A stretch of DNA of 64,000 nucleotides from assembly GCA_965198995.1 (NCBI GenBank), contig CBDAQG010000002.1, forward strand, positions 1,488,001 through 1,552,000, written 5' to 3'. A program made the translations under genes and the position numbers. Position 1 is the first letter of the stretch, and the number at the start of each line of letters is the position of its first letter. Below the pieces are notes generated by a model. That model made no database searches and had not been told where the DNA came from. It worked only from the letters and a program-made list of their open reading frames with translations. The stretch is from CAXMMR01 sp965198995. GTDB lineage: Bacteria; Pseudomonadota; Alphaproteobacteria; Acetobacterales; Acetobacteraceae. Below, piece by piece: positions 49,587-58,817 of this stretch.

Positions 49587-51000
49587 ACTTAGACGCCGTC
49601 TGATTAGCCCTGCCGCCCTGCTTGTTGCCGTCGTCAGGCGGCTGGACCGTGATCTTGGCGCCGTCGTCGAGGCCGGCCGGCACGTCGAGGCCGACCGTCT
49701 CGCCGCCGTCCAGGCCGTTGCTCAGCTCGACCGTCTGGCCGAAATCGCGAGCGATCGTGACCTTCTTGTAGTGCAGCTTGTCGTCCTGGATGACGGCCAC
49801 CTGCATGCCGTCCGAGTTGAAGACCAGGGCGTCGGCGGGGATGATCACGGCGGGTGTGGCGCGGGGGATCTGGAAGGTCACGTTGACGTAGAGGCCGGGC
49901 CGCAGGGTGTGGCTGGGGTTCGGGACGTCGACCTCGGCGGTGAGCGAGCGGTTGACCGGCGAGAGGGCGACCGAGCTGCGGGCGACGGTGCCGTGGAAGG
50001 TGCGGCCGGGCAGCTCGGGGACGGTGATGCTGGCGTCCAGGCCGTCATGCAGGCCGACGGCGCCGGATTGCGGCACCTGGACGGAGATGCGCAGCACGTC
50101 GTCGCTCTGCACGGTGAAGGCCGGCGAGCCGCTGGCGTTGTCGGCGCTCACCAGGTCGCCGACGTCGACGTTGCGGGCGGTGATGACGCCGTCGAAGGGC
50201 GCGGTGATGCGCTCGAACGCGGTGAGCGCCTGCAGGCGCTGCACCTGGGCGAGCTGGGCCTGGAAGTTAGCCTCGGCGACGGTCACGCCGGCCTTGGCGC
50301 TGTCGACGTTCGCGCCCTGGACGGAGGCGTTGGCGGTGGAGTTGTCGGCGTTCTGCTTGGTCTCCCAGCCTTGCGAGGCGAGCGTCGTCTCGCGGAACTT
50401 GGTGACCTTGGCGAGGCTGGTGTTGGCCTGCGCCTGCTCGACCAGCGAGCGGGCCTGCAGCACCGCGGCCTGGACCTGGCCGAGCTGGGCGGCGGCCTGG
50501 ACGAGCTGCTGGTCGAGGTCGGGCGCGGCGATGCGGATCAGCAGGTCGCCGCGATGCACCCGGCTGCCGATGTCGACATGGCGCTCGGCGATGAAGCCGG
50601 TCGCGCGGGCGTAGAGGTTCGCGTAGTCGAAGGCCTGGGTTTGGGCGGGCAGCACCAAATCGACGGGCTTGCTGTCGCGCTTGGCGGTGGTGGTGCGCAG
50701 CTCGGGGACCGCGTTGACCATCTGCGAGCGGGCGTCCTGCGCGCGGGCGCTCTCGGCCCAGTGGGTGTAGGCGCCGTAGCCGAGCGCCAGCGCCAGCGGC
50801 ACCAGCACGTAGATCAGCACCCTGGCGCGGGGCGGCGGCGGTATCTCCTTGTCCTGGTCGTCCGGCTTGGCGGCAGGCCTGGCGGGCGTGCCGTCGGCGT
50901 CGTGCTGCGGCTCGGCGATGGCGGGGAGATGCTCCTCGCGGGTCACCAGGGCGCGACTGTCGCTGGTGTGGTCGTCACGCGGCGGAAGCTGGTCCATCAT
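49585..51000 (-). CDS. RND efflux periplasmic adaptor subunit
   Basis: 471 residues. Membrane anchor at about 50-70, then the adaptor's lipoyl, hairpin and beta-barrel parts (HVDIGSRVHRGDLLIRIAAP, FDGVITARNVDVGDLVSADN, a coiled-coil stretch at about 150-235). It bridges the inner-membrane pump with an outer-membrane channel, which is not encoded here. The start overlaps the pump stop by four bases (ATGA). Stop supplied by family A copy h. Confidence 0.93.
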   Translation of the reverse strand: MMDQLPPRDDHTSDSRALVTREEHLPAIAEPQHDADGTPARPAAKPDDQDKEIPPPPRARVLIYVLVPLALALGYGAYTHWAESARAQDARSQMVNAVPELRTTTAKRDSKPVDLVLPAQTQAFDYANLYARATGFIAERHVDIGSRVHRGDLLIRIAAPDLDQQLVQAAAQLGQVQAAVLQARSLVEQAQANTSLAKVTKFRETTLASQGWETKQNADNSTANASVQGANVDSAKAGVTVAEANFQAQLAQVQRLQALTAFERITAPFDGVITARNVDVGDLVSADNASGSPAFTVQSDDVLRISVQVPQSGAVGLHDGLDASITVPELPGRTFHGTVARSSVALSPVNRSLTAEVDVPNPSHTLRPGLYVNVTFQIPRATPAVIIPADALVFNSDGMQVAVIQDDKLHYKKVTIARDFGQTVELSNGLDGGETVGLDVPAGLDDGAKITVQPPDDGNKQGGRANQTASK

Positions 51001-54000
51001 ACGTAGTCCTCAAGCGGCTTGGCCTCGCCGCGACGGAGCAGGCTGTAGAGAAACGGCACGAACACCAGCGTGGAAATTGTCGCCACGCCGATGCCGCCCA
51101 TAACGGCGCGGGCCAGGGCGGCGTTCTGCTCCGAACCCTCACCGATCCCGATTGCCATCGGGATCAGGCCGACGAACATCGCGCCGGCGGTCATCAGCAC
51201 CGGACGCAGCCGGGTGTGGCCGGCCTCGATCGCCGCCTCCATCGCCGAGCAGCCGGTCTGCTCGCGATGCTCGCGGGCAAAGGTGACCAGCAGGATGGAG
51301 TTCGCGCTGGCGACGCCGACGCTCATGATGGCGCCGAACAGGGAGGGGATGGAGAAGTGCGTCTGGGTGATGAACAGGCTGAGCACAATGCCGCAGAAGG
51401 CGAGCGGCAAAGCGAGCAGGACGACGAACGGGTCGCCCCAGTTCTGGTAGTTGATCGCCATCAGCAGGTAGACGGCGACGAGCGCGATCAGCAGGCCGAG
51501 GCCGATCTGGTTGAACGAGCTGTTCATGCTCTCGATTTGGCCGCGCACCGCGATCTTGTCGGGGGCCTGCAGCGTCTTCTGCGCGGCGGTGACGATGCGG
51601 TTGACGTCGCCGGCGACGTCGCCGAGGGCGCGATCCTGCACCGATGCGAAGACGTCGTAGGTCGGCTGCAGGTTCACGTGGTTGATCGAGACCTGCTCAT
51701 AGGCGCGCTTGAAGGTGGCCACGTTGGCCAGCAGGTTGATCGCCGAGCCGCTGGCTGGATCGTTGGTGGAGGCGGCGCTGGCGCTGACCAGCAGCGGCGT
51801 GTTCTGCAAGTCGTGGAGCTGCTGAATCCGGTATTCCGGCGTCTGCACCCAGACCTGGTAGGCGATGCCGGAGACCGGGTCGGACCAGAAGTTCGGCGAC
51901 ACCTGGAATGAGCCGGAGAGCGAGACGTTCAGGTTGGAGGCGACCTGGCTGGTGGTGAGGCCGAGCTCGGAGGCGCGGTTGCGGTCGATGTCCACCTTGT
52001 AGACGGGGGCGTCGACGATCTGCTGGAGGTGCACGTCGACTGCGCCGCTGACGGCGCGCAGCTTGGCTGAGATCTCCTGCGCGACCTTCAGGTCCTGCTC
52101 GGGATGGCGGCCGCTGACCTGGATGTCGATCGGCGCCAGGATGCCGAAATCGAGGATCTGGGTGATGATGTCGGCGGGCTGGAAGTAGAACAGCGCGTCG
52201 GGGAAGCGCTTGGCCAGCAGCAGGCGGAGCTGACGCTGATAGGCGAAGGTGGAGCCGTGGTTCTCGCCGAGCGAAACCAGGACCTGGCCGTCATTATAGG
52301 CGACGAACGAGCCGTCGTTGAACGCCAGGTTATAGTTCAGCGAAGGCAGGCCGATATTGTCGATGATGCCGGTCAGCTCGCGCTTGGGCACCACCTCGCG
52401 GATGGTGTCCTCGACTGACTGAAACAGCCGCTCGGCCGCCTCGATGCGCAGGCCCGGTCGCGCACGCACGTGCAGCGTCATCTGGCCGGCATCGATCGCC
52501 GGGAAATACTCGCGGCCGACGAAGAGGAAGAGCACGCCGGCGAGCGCGACCGTCAGCAGGGCGCCGGCGACCGGGATCAGCGGCCGGCCGATGACCAGAT
52601 GCAGCAGGCCGACATAGGCGCGCTGGAAGGCGGTGAAACGCTTCTCGAAGCCGGCATGGAAGCGGCCGAAGAAGCCGAGCGCATGGGCGAGGCGGCCGTT
52701 CGGGTTCGGTGCGAAGCGGCTGCGCTTCGGCGGCTCGTCGGCCGCCTTGGCGCCCGGCTGGTCGTTGGTATCCTTGTCGCCCTGCTTGGCGTGCTTGGTG
52801 TCGTATTCGCGCTTGATCAGCACGTCGATCATGATCGGCACCAGGGTGCGCGACAGCACGTAGGAAGCGAGCATGGCGAACACGACGGCGAGCGCCTGCG
52901 GGGTGAACAGGAATTTCGGTGCGTCGGTCAGCATGAATACCGAGACAAAGGCCGAGCAGATCGACAGCGTCGAGATCAGCGCCGGCTTGGCGATGCCGGC
53001 CGCGCCCTCGACGACGCTCTCGCGGAATGGCCGGCCCTCATCCATCAGCCGGTAGGTGTTCTCGATCGCCACGGTCGCGTCGTCGACGAGGATGCCGACG
53101 GCGAGCGCCATGCCGCCCAGCGTCATGATGTTGATGGTCTCGCCGATGGCGCCGAGCACGGCGAGCGAGCTCAGCACGGCGAGCGGGATCGAAACCAGCA
53201 CGACCAGCGTGCTGCGCCAGGAGCCAAGGAATAGCAGGATCATCAGCCCGGTGAGCCCGGCGGCGATGGCGGCCTCGCGGATGACGTCGACGATGGCGCC
53301 GGAGACGAACACCGACTGGTCGAATAGCGCCTCGATCTTCATGTCCTTGGGTGCTGCGGCATGGATGCCGACCAGCATCGAGCGCACCCGGTTCACCACC
53401 GCCAGCGTCGAGGAGTTGCCGTTCTTGAGGATCTCCAGCAGCACCGAGCGGTGGCCGTCATTGCGCACGATGTTCTGCTGCGGCGGACCGCCGTCGCGCA
53501 CCCAGGCGACGTCGCGGATCAGGATTGGCGAGCCGTTCACGACCTTGACCGGCGCCTCGTTGAGCGAGGTGATCACGGTCGGCGAGGCGTTCAGGTGGAT
53601 GACGTACTGGGTGTCGCCGATCTTGGCGAGGCCGGAGGGGACGGTGACGTTCTGGCTGATGAGCGCGTTGGTGACGTCTTGCGGGGTGAGGCCGTAGGCG
53701 CGCAGGGCGTTCAGGTTGAGGTCGATCTGGATTTGCCGCGGCACGCCGCCGAAGGGTGGCGTCAGCGTCGAGCCAGGCACCGTCGCCAGCGCCTGGCGGA
53801 TCTTATACAGGCCGTAATCATACAGCTGGGCCTCGCTCTCCTTGGGTGAGGACAGAGCCAGCTGGATCACCGGCACGGCGGAGGCGGAGAACGGCCGGAT
53901 TACCGGCGGCTGGATGCCCGGCGGCAGCACGGCGCGGATCGAGTTGGTCGCGGCCGTGATCTGGGAGAGCGCGAGGTTGAGGCTGACCGAGGGTTGGAAG

Positions 54001-54284
54001 TAGATGCGCTGGATGGTGATGCCCTGCAGCGTCGTGCTTTCCAGGCGCCGGATGTCGTTCACGTTGTTGGAGAGCGAGAACTCGGTGTAGGTGGTGACCT
54101 TGGTCTCCATGTCGCGCGCATCGAGACCCGTGTAGGTCCAGATGATGACGACGACGGGGATGTTGACCTCGGGGAACACGTCCTTGGGCATCACCGTGCT
54201 GGCGCCGATGCCGCAGAACATGATCATCAATGCCAGGACGTAGAAGGTGACCCGGAACTTCAGAGCATACTTGACGAGACCCAA
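50997..54284 (-). CDS. RND efflux pump inner-membrane transporter
   Basis: 1095 residues with twelve expected membrane helices and two large periplasmic loops. The helix-4 proton-relay pattern is GILVDDATVAIENTYR with two adjacent Asp. Similar to AcrB/MexB relatives and to multidrug or heavy-metal pumps; the central cytoplasmic insert at about 490-535 is charged and low-complexity. Start is TTG 54284 with AGAGGG six bases upstream; no nearer ATG gives the usual N-terminus (KYALKFRVTFYVLALMIMFC). The export substrate is not predictable. Confidence 0.94.
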   Translation of the reverse strand: MGLVKYALKFRVTFYVLALMIMFCGIGASTVMPKDVFPEVNIPVVVIIWTYTGLDARDMETKVTTYTEFSLSNNVNDIRRLESTTLQGITIQRIYFQPSVSLNLALSQITAATNSIRAVLPPGIQPPVIRPFSASAVPVIQLALSSPKESEAQLYDYGLYKIRQALATVPGSTLTPPFGGVPRQIQIDLNLNALRAYGLTPQDVTNALISQNVTVPSGLAKIGDTQYVIHLNASPTVITSLNEAPVKVVNGSPILIRDVAWVRDGGPPQQNIVRNDGHRSVLLEILKNGNSSTLAVVNRVRSMLVGIHAAAPKDMKIEALFDQSVFVSGAIVDVIREAAIAAGLTGLMILLFLGSWRSTLVVLVSIPLAVLSSLAVLGAIGETINIMTLGGMALAVGILVDDATVAIENTYRLMDEGRPFRESVVEGAAGIAKPALISTLSICSAFVSVFMLTDAPKFLFTPQALAVVFAMLASYVLSRTLVPIMIDVLIKREYDTKHAKQGDKDTNDQPGAKAADEPPKRSRFAPNPNGRLAHALGFFGRFHAGFEKRFTAFQRAYVGLLHLVIGRPLIPVAGALLTVALAGVLFLFVGREYFPAIDAGQMTLHVRARPGLRIEAAERLFQSVEDTIREVVPKRELTGIIDNIGLPSLNYNLAFNDGSFVAYNDGQVLVSLGENHGSTFAYQRQLRLLLAKRFPDALFYFQPADIITQILDFGILAPIDIQVSGRHPEQDLKVAQEISAKLRAVSGAVDVHLQQIVDAPVYKVDIDRNRASELGLTTSQVASNLNVSLSGSFQVSPNFWSDPVSGIAYQVWVQTPEYRIQQLHDLQNTPLLVSASAASTNDPASGSAINLLANVATFKRAYEQVSINHVNLQPTYDVFASVQDRALGDVAGDVNRIVTAAQKTLQAPDKIAVRGQIESMNSSFNQIGLGLLIALVAVYLLMAINYQNWGDPFVVLLALPLAFCGIVLSLFITQTHFSIPSLFGAIMSVGVASANSILLVTFAREHREQTGCSAMEAAIEAGHTRLRPVLMTAGAMFVGLIPMAIGIGEGSEQNAALARAVMGGIGVATISTLVFVPFLYSLLRRGEAKPLEDYV

Positions 54285-54477
54285 ATCAAACCCTCTCGCA
54301 ACCAGGCCGACGCGCCGCGATGCATGACGGCGGCATGGCGTAGATAGGTGCGCACACCAGCCGGGCGGTGTGTCAAACGGTAACGAAGCTGTTGGTTGCT
54401 GGCCTGTGACGGCGTCAGCTGGTTCTCACATGGATGTTGCCTGGTCGATCTCCAGACCTGGGGTGGAGAAATCAGCC

Positions 54478-54612
54478 AAGTCGAGGGCGTTGCCCTAGAC
54501 ACGTCACGCGCCGCGAGCCTTTGCCCGACGGGGCCTAAGGGCCCCATCAATTAATCGGTTTCCATAGGCTGCCGGCCTTTGGAGGGGTCAAGGGGCAACG
54601 CCCCTTGCCTTC
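54478..54612. repeat. Degenerate family A repeat
   Basis: About 135 bp with weakened ends (AAGTCGAGGGCGTTGCCCTA; right end GGGGCAACGCCCCTTGCCTTC) and a GGGGCCTAAGGGCCCC stem. It lies between the otsA stop and the RND gene start. Upstream of the RND gene, 54285-54477 should hold the promoter; nothing convincing is seen there. Confidence 0.6.
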
Positions 54613-56058
54613 TTAATCAGGGTTCGTCGTCAAGCGGTCGAGCTCGACGTCCGTCAGCTCCGGCGAGCTAGGCTGGGCGGATGGCGGGCTCGCCGTCTGC
54701 AGCAGCGAGGACAGGAAGGAGCGGCCCCAGACCATTGGGGTGTTGGTCTCGATGGCGCGCCAGGACACCTGCCAGCGCTCCTGGCGCTCCGCGAGCGACA
54801 TCGTCAGCGCCTTGTCCATTGCGTCGGCGAGCTCGTCCGGGTCGTGCGGGTTCACCAGCAGCGCCGAGGTCAGCTGCCGGGCGGCGCCGGCGAAGCGCGA
54901 CAGCACCAGCACGCCGGGATCCTGCGGGTCCTGGGCAGCGATATACTCCTTGGCGACCAGGTTCATGCCGTCGCGCAACGGCGTGACCAAACCCACACGG
55001 GCCTCGCGCATAAAACCGGCGACGGCGTTGCGGGCGGTGCCGCGCGCGAGCACCCGCAACGGCGTCCATTCCGGCTCGCCCCAATCGGCGTTGATCGCGC
55101 CCGCCTCCCGGTCGATCTCCAGCCGCAGCTCCTGGTAGACGCTGACGTCCTTGCGGCTCTCGGCGGCGATCTGCAGCAGCGTCGTGCGCTTGCGCCAGTC
55201 GGGCCGGGTCTCGAGCAGCCGGCGGTAGCCCTGCAGGCGCTGCGGCAAGCCCTTGGTCGGGTCCATGCGGTCGACGCCGAGGATCAGGCGCTGGCCCTGC
55301 AGGCTGCGGCGCAGGCGCTCGGTGGCCGGGGTGTGCCAGGCCTTTCTGGCGGTTTCGGCGAACTCCCGCGCCTCGATCTCGACCGGGAAGGCGCCGAGCC
55401 GGACGGTTCGGCCGTCGAACTGCAGGCTGTTGGTGTTGTCGACCGGCGTGGCGCCGCACAGCCGGCAGGCGGCGGCGGCGAAGTTGTCGACGTCGTTGGC
55501 GGTCTGGAAGCCGAGCAGGTCGGCCGCCAGCAGGTCGCGGATCAGCGCGCCGGCCTCGGGCACACTCGCCAGCATGTCGGGCGACGGGAAGGGAATGTGC
55601 AGGAAGAAGCCGATCGGGGCGGTGACGCCGCGCCGGCGCATCAGGGTCGGCATGGCCATCAGGTGGTAGTCATGCACCCAGACCAGGTCGGTCGGGCGCA
55701 GCAGCGGCACCAGCACGTCGGTCATCCGCTCGTTGACCGCCCGGTAGACCACGGCGGAGCGGCGGTCGTAGCTCATGTGGTCCGGCATTGAATGCAGCAG
55801 CGGCCACAGCGTGGCGTTGGAGAAGTCGTTGTAGTAGCGCTCGTGCTCCTCGCGCGTGAGGTCGATGGTCGCGTATTGCAGGTTGCCGTGCTGGACGGTG
55901 TGCACGGCGTGCTCGTCCGAGACGCGGCCGGACCAGCCGAACCACAGGCCACCGCGACGCTGCATCAGGCCTTCGAGTGCCACCGCGAGGCCGCCCGCAT
56001 TGGCGACACCGGGCTGCGGTATCTGGACGCGGTTGGAGACGACGACGATGCGATTCAT
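54613..56058 (-). CDS. otsA: Trehalose-6-phosphate synthase
   Basis: 481 residues, GT20. It makes trehalose 6-phosphate from UDP-glucose and glucose 6-phosphate. Seen: VVSNRVQIPQPGVANAGGLA, the active-site VWVHDYHLMAMP, GFFLHIPFPSPD, and the acceptor/donor site with GVDRMDPTKGLPQRL and NLVAKEY. Last gene in the glgB-treZ-malQ-treY-otsA run; its start overlaps the treY stop by four bases. A partner phosphatase otsB is not in the window. Confidence 0.96.
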   Translation of the reverse strand: MNRIVVVSNRVQIPQPGVANAGGLAVALEGLMQRRGGLWFGWSGRVSDEHAVHTVQHGNLQYATIDLTREEHERYYNDFSNATLWPLLHSMPDHMSYDRRSAVVYRAVNERMTDVLVPLLRPTDLVWVHDYHLMAMPTLMRRRGVTAPIGFFLHIPFPSPDMLASVPEAGALIRDLLAADLLGFQTANDVDNFAAAACRLCGATPVDNTNSLQFDGRTVRLGAFPVEIEAREFAETARKAWHTPATERLRRSLQGQRLILGVDRMDPTKGLPQRLQGYRRLLETRPDWRKRTTLLQIAAESRKDVSVYQELRLEIDREAGAINADWGEPEWTPLRVLARGTARNAVAGFMREARVGLVTPLRDGMNLVAKEYIAAQDPQDPGVLVLSRFAGAARQLTSALLVNPHDPDELADAMDKALTMSLAERQERWQVSWRAIETNTPMVWGRSFLSSLLQTASPPSAQPSSPELTDVELDRLTTNPD

Positions 56059-58817
56059 GAGCCCTCCAGCAGCGCCACCGGGAAGCGCGCGAGGATGTCG
56101 CCCACGGCAAGGCGATCATCCCCGCTCAGCGCCTCGCCCGTCAGCACGTTCCTCAGTTGCCGCCCAGCCCATTGCCGGGGCAGGGCGATCGCCGTTCCAT
56201 CCCAAAACCCACCCGGCAGCAGCGGCGTCGAGCCGAGTTGCGCGCGGAGAGCCAGCCGGGAGACCACGATCAGCGCCAGCCGCTCGCCGTGGCTGCGGGC
56301 AAACGCCAGAGCGTGGTCACCCACCGGGCCGTCGAGATGCAACGCGACATAGTCGCCAAGGTTGTAGAGATCCGGGGCGGCGGCGCGCGCTTTCAGCACG
56401 GCCGATACCAGAGCCTGCTTCACATGTCCGTCACGCCAGGTCGCGAGCAGGTCGACGGGCGTGCCGGCGGCCAGCGTCGCCTCGCGGTCGGCGAAATCGA
56501 CCGGGCGGCGGTTGTCGGGGTCGACCATCGACAGGTCCCAGTACTCGGTGCCCTGGTAGAGGTCGGGCACGCCGGGACAGGTCATCCGCAGCATCGTCTG
56601 CGACAGGCCGTTGAGCGCCCCGGCGGCGGCGATGCGGCCGACGAAGCCGGCGATCTCGTGGACGACGCGGGTCGGCCGCTCGGCGTCGAGCACCGCGGCG
56701 AGGAAGTCTTGGCAGGCGGTCTCGTAGGCCTCGTCCGGCACCGCCCAGCCGGTGCGGCGCTTGGCCTCGCGCAGCGCCTTCTCCTGCCAGCCGGCGACGC
56801 GCTCGCGCAGTGCCGCGAGCCCCTGCTGGTCATCCGGCGCGAGGTCGAACGGCCAGGCGCCGAGCAGCGTCTCGTAGAGCATGATCTCGTCGGCCGCGTC
56901 CGGCGCCGGGCCGTCGAGGTCGCGACGGAGCGGCGCGTTCAGGCGGCGCCAGCGGGCGAGTGCCGCCTCCCACTCGCCGGGAATCTCGCTCAGCACCGCC
57001 AGGCGCGCGCGGGCATCCTCGCCGCGCTTGTGGTCGTGCGTCGCGGTGGCCAGCAGGGCGCGCGGGAAGCGCCGGGCGCGCTCGCGGTTGGCGGCGTGGA
57101 AGCCGGCGACCGAGAGCGCGAATTGCGCGGGCTCGGAGCCGACCTCGTTGCGCGACAGCAGCCGGCCGAAGCGGTAGAACGTCGTGTCCTCCACCGACTT
57201 GGCCGCCGTCGGCGAGGACAATTGCTGGAAGCGCGTCATCGCGCGCAGCCGCTCGTCGCGCCGCAGGCCGAACGGCACCTGGCGCAGATCGTCGCCGCCG
57301 AGCCAGATGGCGACCCGGGCGAGCAGCCCCTGATCGGTGGCGCGCACGGTGCGGCGGGCCCCGGCGAGCGCCCAGTCGAGCGCCTGGCGGTCGGGCTCGG
57401 ACAGGCCGGCCGGGCCGGCATAGATGCGGTAGACGTGGAAGTGCACCAGCAACTCGGTGAGCACACGCTGGATGGCGGTCAGCGTGTAGTCGCGCGTCGC
57501 CAGGTCGCGCCGGGCAATGCGGTGCAACGCGACCGAGGTCGCATACAGCTCGCTCGACAGGCTGTCGCGCAGGATCTGGCGGCGCGCCGCCTGCGCCTCG
57601 ACCTCGAAGGCGGCCGGGCGGCCGGTCTGCTCGGTCCAGATCCGGGTGATGTCGGCCTCGCCCGCGGCGTCGTGCAGCACCGCGGAGACGTCGTTCATGA
57701 AGTCGTAGCCGGTGGTGCCGTCGGTCAGCCAGTCGGTGGGCAGGCGCTCGTGGGTGGCCAGGATCTTCTCGATCCAGATCACCGGCTCGCCGTGCGGGGC
57801 GCTCTCCGGGCGCCCGGCGGTCAGCGCGTCCAGCCGGCGGCGCAGCTTGCGGCAGTAGGCGCGCGGCTTGGCCAGGCCGTCGACATGGTCGATGCGCACG
57901 CCGTCGATCAGGCCCTCGGTGTAGAGGCGGAACACCGTGCGGTGCGTCGCCTCGAACACCTCGGGGATTTCGGCGCGTATGCCGGCCAGCGTGTTGACGT
58001 CGAAGAAGCGGCGCCAGTTGATCTCGTCGGAGGCGGCGCGCCACCAGGCGAGGCGGTAGTTCTGCCGGTCGAGCAGGCGGTGCAGCCGGTCGCGCCCGAG
58101 CGGGGTCGTTGGCGACAGGGCGACGAGGGCCTCGTCGATGGCGCGGCTGTATTCGGGGCGGCGCAGCTCGCGCCGCGCCGCAGCGGCGGCCTCGCGCATC
58201 GCCGCGCGCTCGGCGGGCAGGTCGGCAAAGGCGCGCGCCGGGGTGTCGAGCGGGCCGCCCTGGCTGAGCAGCACTGCGGCGTAGTCGTGCGGGCAGATCG
58301 GGAAGCGGCTGCCGTAATAGTCGACGAAGAGCCGGCCGTCCTCGGGGTCGAAGCGCAGGGTGAGCTCGCCGCGCTCGAGGCACTCGCCATACGGGCTGCC
58401 GAGGAAGGGCGCGAGCATGCGGCCGCGCAGCGAGGCGTCGGGCGGATCCCAGTCGACGTCGAAGAAATTGGCGTAGGAGCTCTCGCGTCCCCACTCCAGC
58501 ACGTCGAGCCACCAGGCATTGTCGGCGCCGCCGACGCCCATGTGGTTGGGCACGATGTCGAGGATCAGGCCCATGCCGTGCCGGCGCAGGGTGTCGACCA
58601 GGCGGTGCAGCGCCGGCTCGCCGCCGAGCTCGGGGTTGATCAGGTTGTGGTCGACGATGTCGTAGCCGTGCGTCGAGCCGGGGCGGGCGCGCAGCAGCGG
58701 CGAGGCGTAGAGGTGGCTGATGCCGAGCCGGTCGAAATACGGCACCAGCGCGACCGCCGCGTCGATGGTGAAGTCCTTGTGGAACTGCAGGCGGGCGGTG
58801 GCGGTGAGCGGCTTCAT
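56055..58817 (-). CDS. treY: Maltooligosyl trehalose synthase
   Basis: 920 residues from the ATG at 58817. GH13 enzyme that turns the reducing end of an alpha-1,4-glucan into a trehalosyl end. Motifs: ARLQFHKDFTIDAAVALVPY, HGYDIVDHNLINPELGG, DIVPNHMGVGG, GVRIDHVDGLAKP with the nucleophile Asp, IWIEKIL with the acid Glu, VPDLYQGTEYWDLSMVDPDN. The start shares a base with the malQ stop. TreZ then releases trehalose. Confidence 0.96.
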   Translation of the reverse strand: MKPLTATARLQFHKDFTIDAAVALVPYFDRLGISHLYASPLLRARPGSTHGYDIVDHNLINPELGGEPALHRLVDTLRRHGMGLILDIVPNHMGVGGADNAWWLDVLEWGRESSYANFFDVDWDPPDASLRGRMLAPFLGSPYGECLERGELTLRFDPEDGRLFVDYYGSRFPICPHDYAAVLLSQGGPLDTPARAFADLPAERAAMREAAAAARRELRRPEYSRAIDEALVALSPTTPLGRDRLHRLLDRQNYRLAWWRAASDEINWRRFFDVNTLAGIRAEIPEVFEATHRTVFRLYTEGLIDGVRIDHVDGLAKPRAYCRKLRRRLDALTAGRPESAPHGEPVIWIEKILATHERLPTDWLTDGTTGYDFMNDVSAVLHDAAGEADITRIWTEQTGRPAAFEVEAQAARRQILRDSLSSELYATSVALHRIARRDLATRDYTLTAIQRVLTELLVHFHVYRIYAGPAGLSEPDRQALDWALAGARRTVRATDQGLLARVAIWLGGDDLRQVPFGLRRDERLRAMTRFQQLSSPTAAKSVEDTTFYRFGRLLSRNEVGSEPAQFALSVAGFHAANRERARRFPRALLATATHDHKRGEDARARLAVLSEIPGEWEAALARWRRLNAPLRRDLDGPAPDAADEIMLYETLLGAWPFDLAPDDQQGLAALRERVAGWQEKALREAKRRTGWAVPDEAYETACQDFLAAVLDAERPTRVVHEIAGFVGRIAAAGALNGLSQTMLRMTCPGVPDLYQGTEYWDLSMVDPDNRRPVDFADREATLAAGTPVDLLATWRDGHVKQALVSAVLKARAAAPDLYNLGDYVALHLDGPVGDHALAFARSHGERLALIVVSRLALRAQLGSTPLLPGGFWDGTAIALPRQWAGRQLRNVLTGEALSGDDRLAVGDILARFPVALLEGS

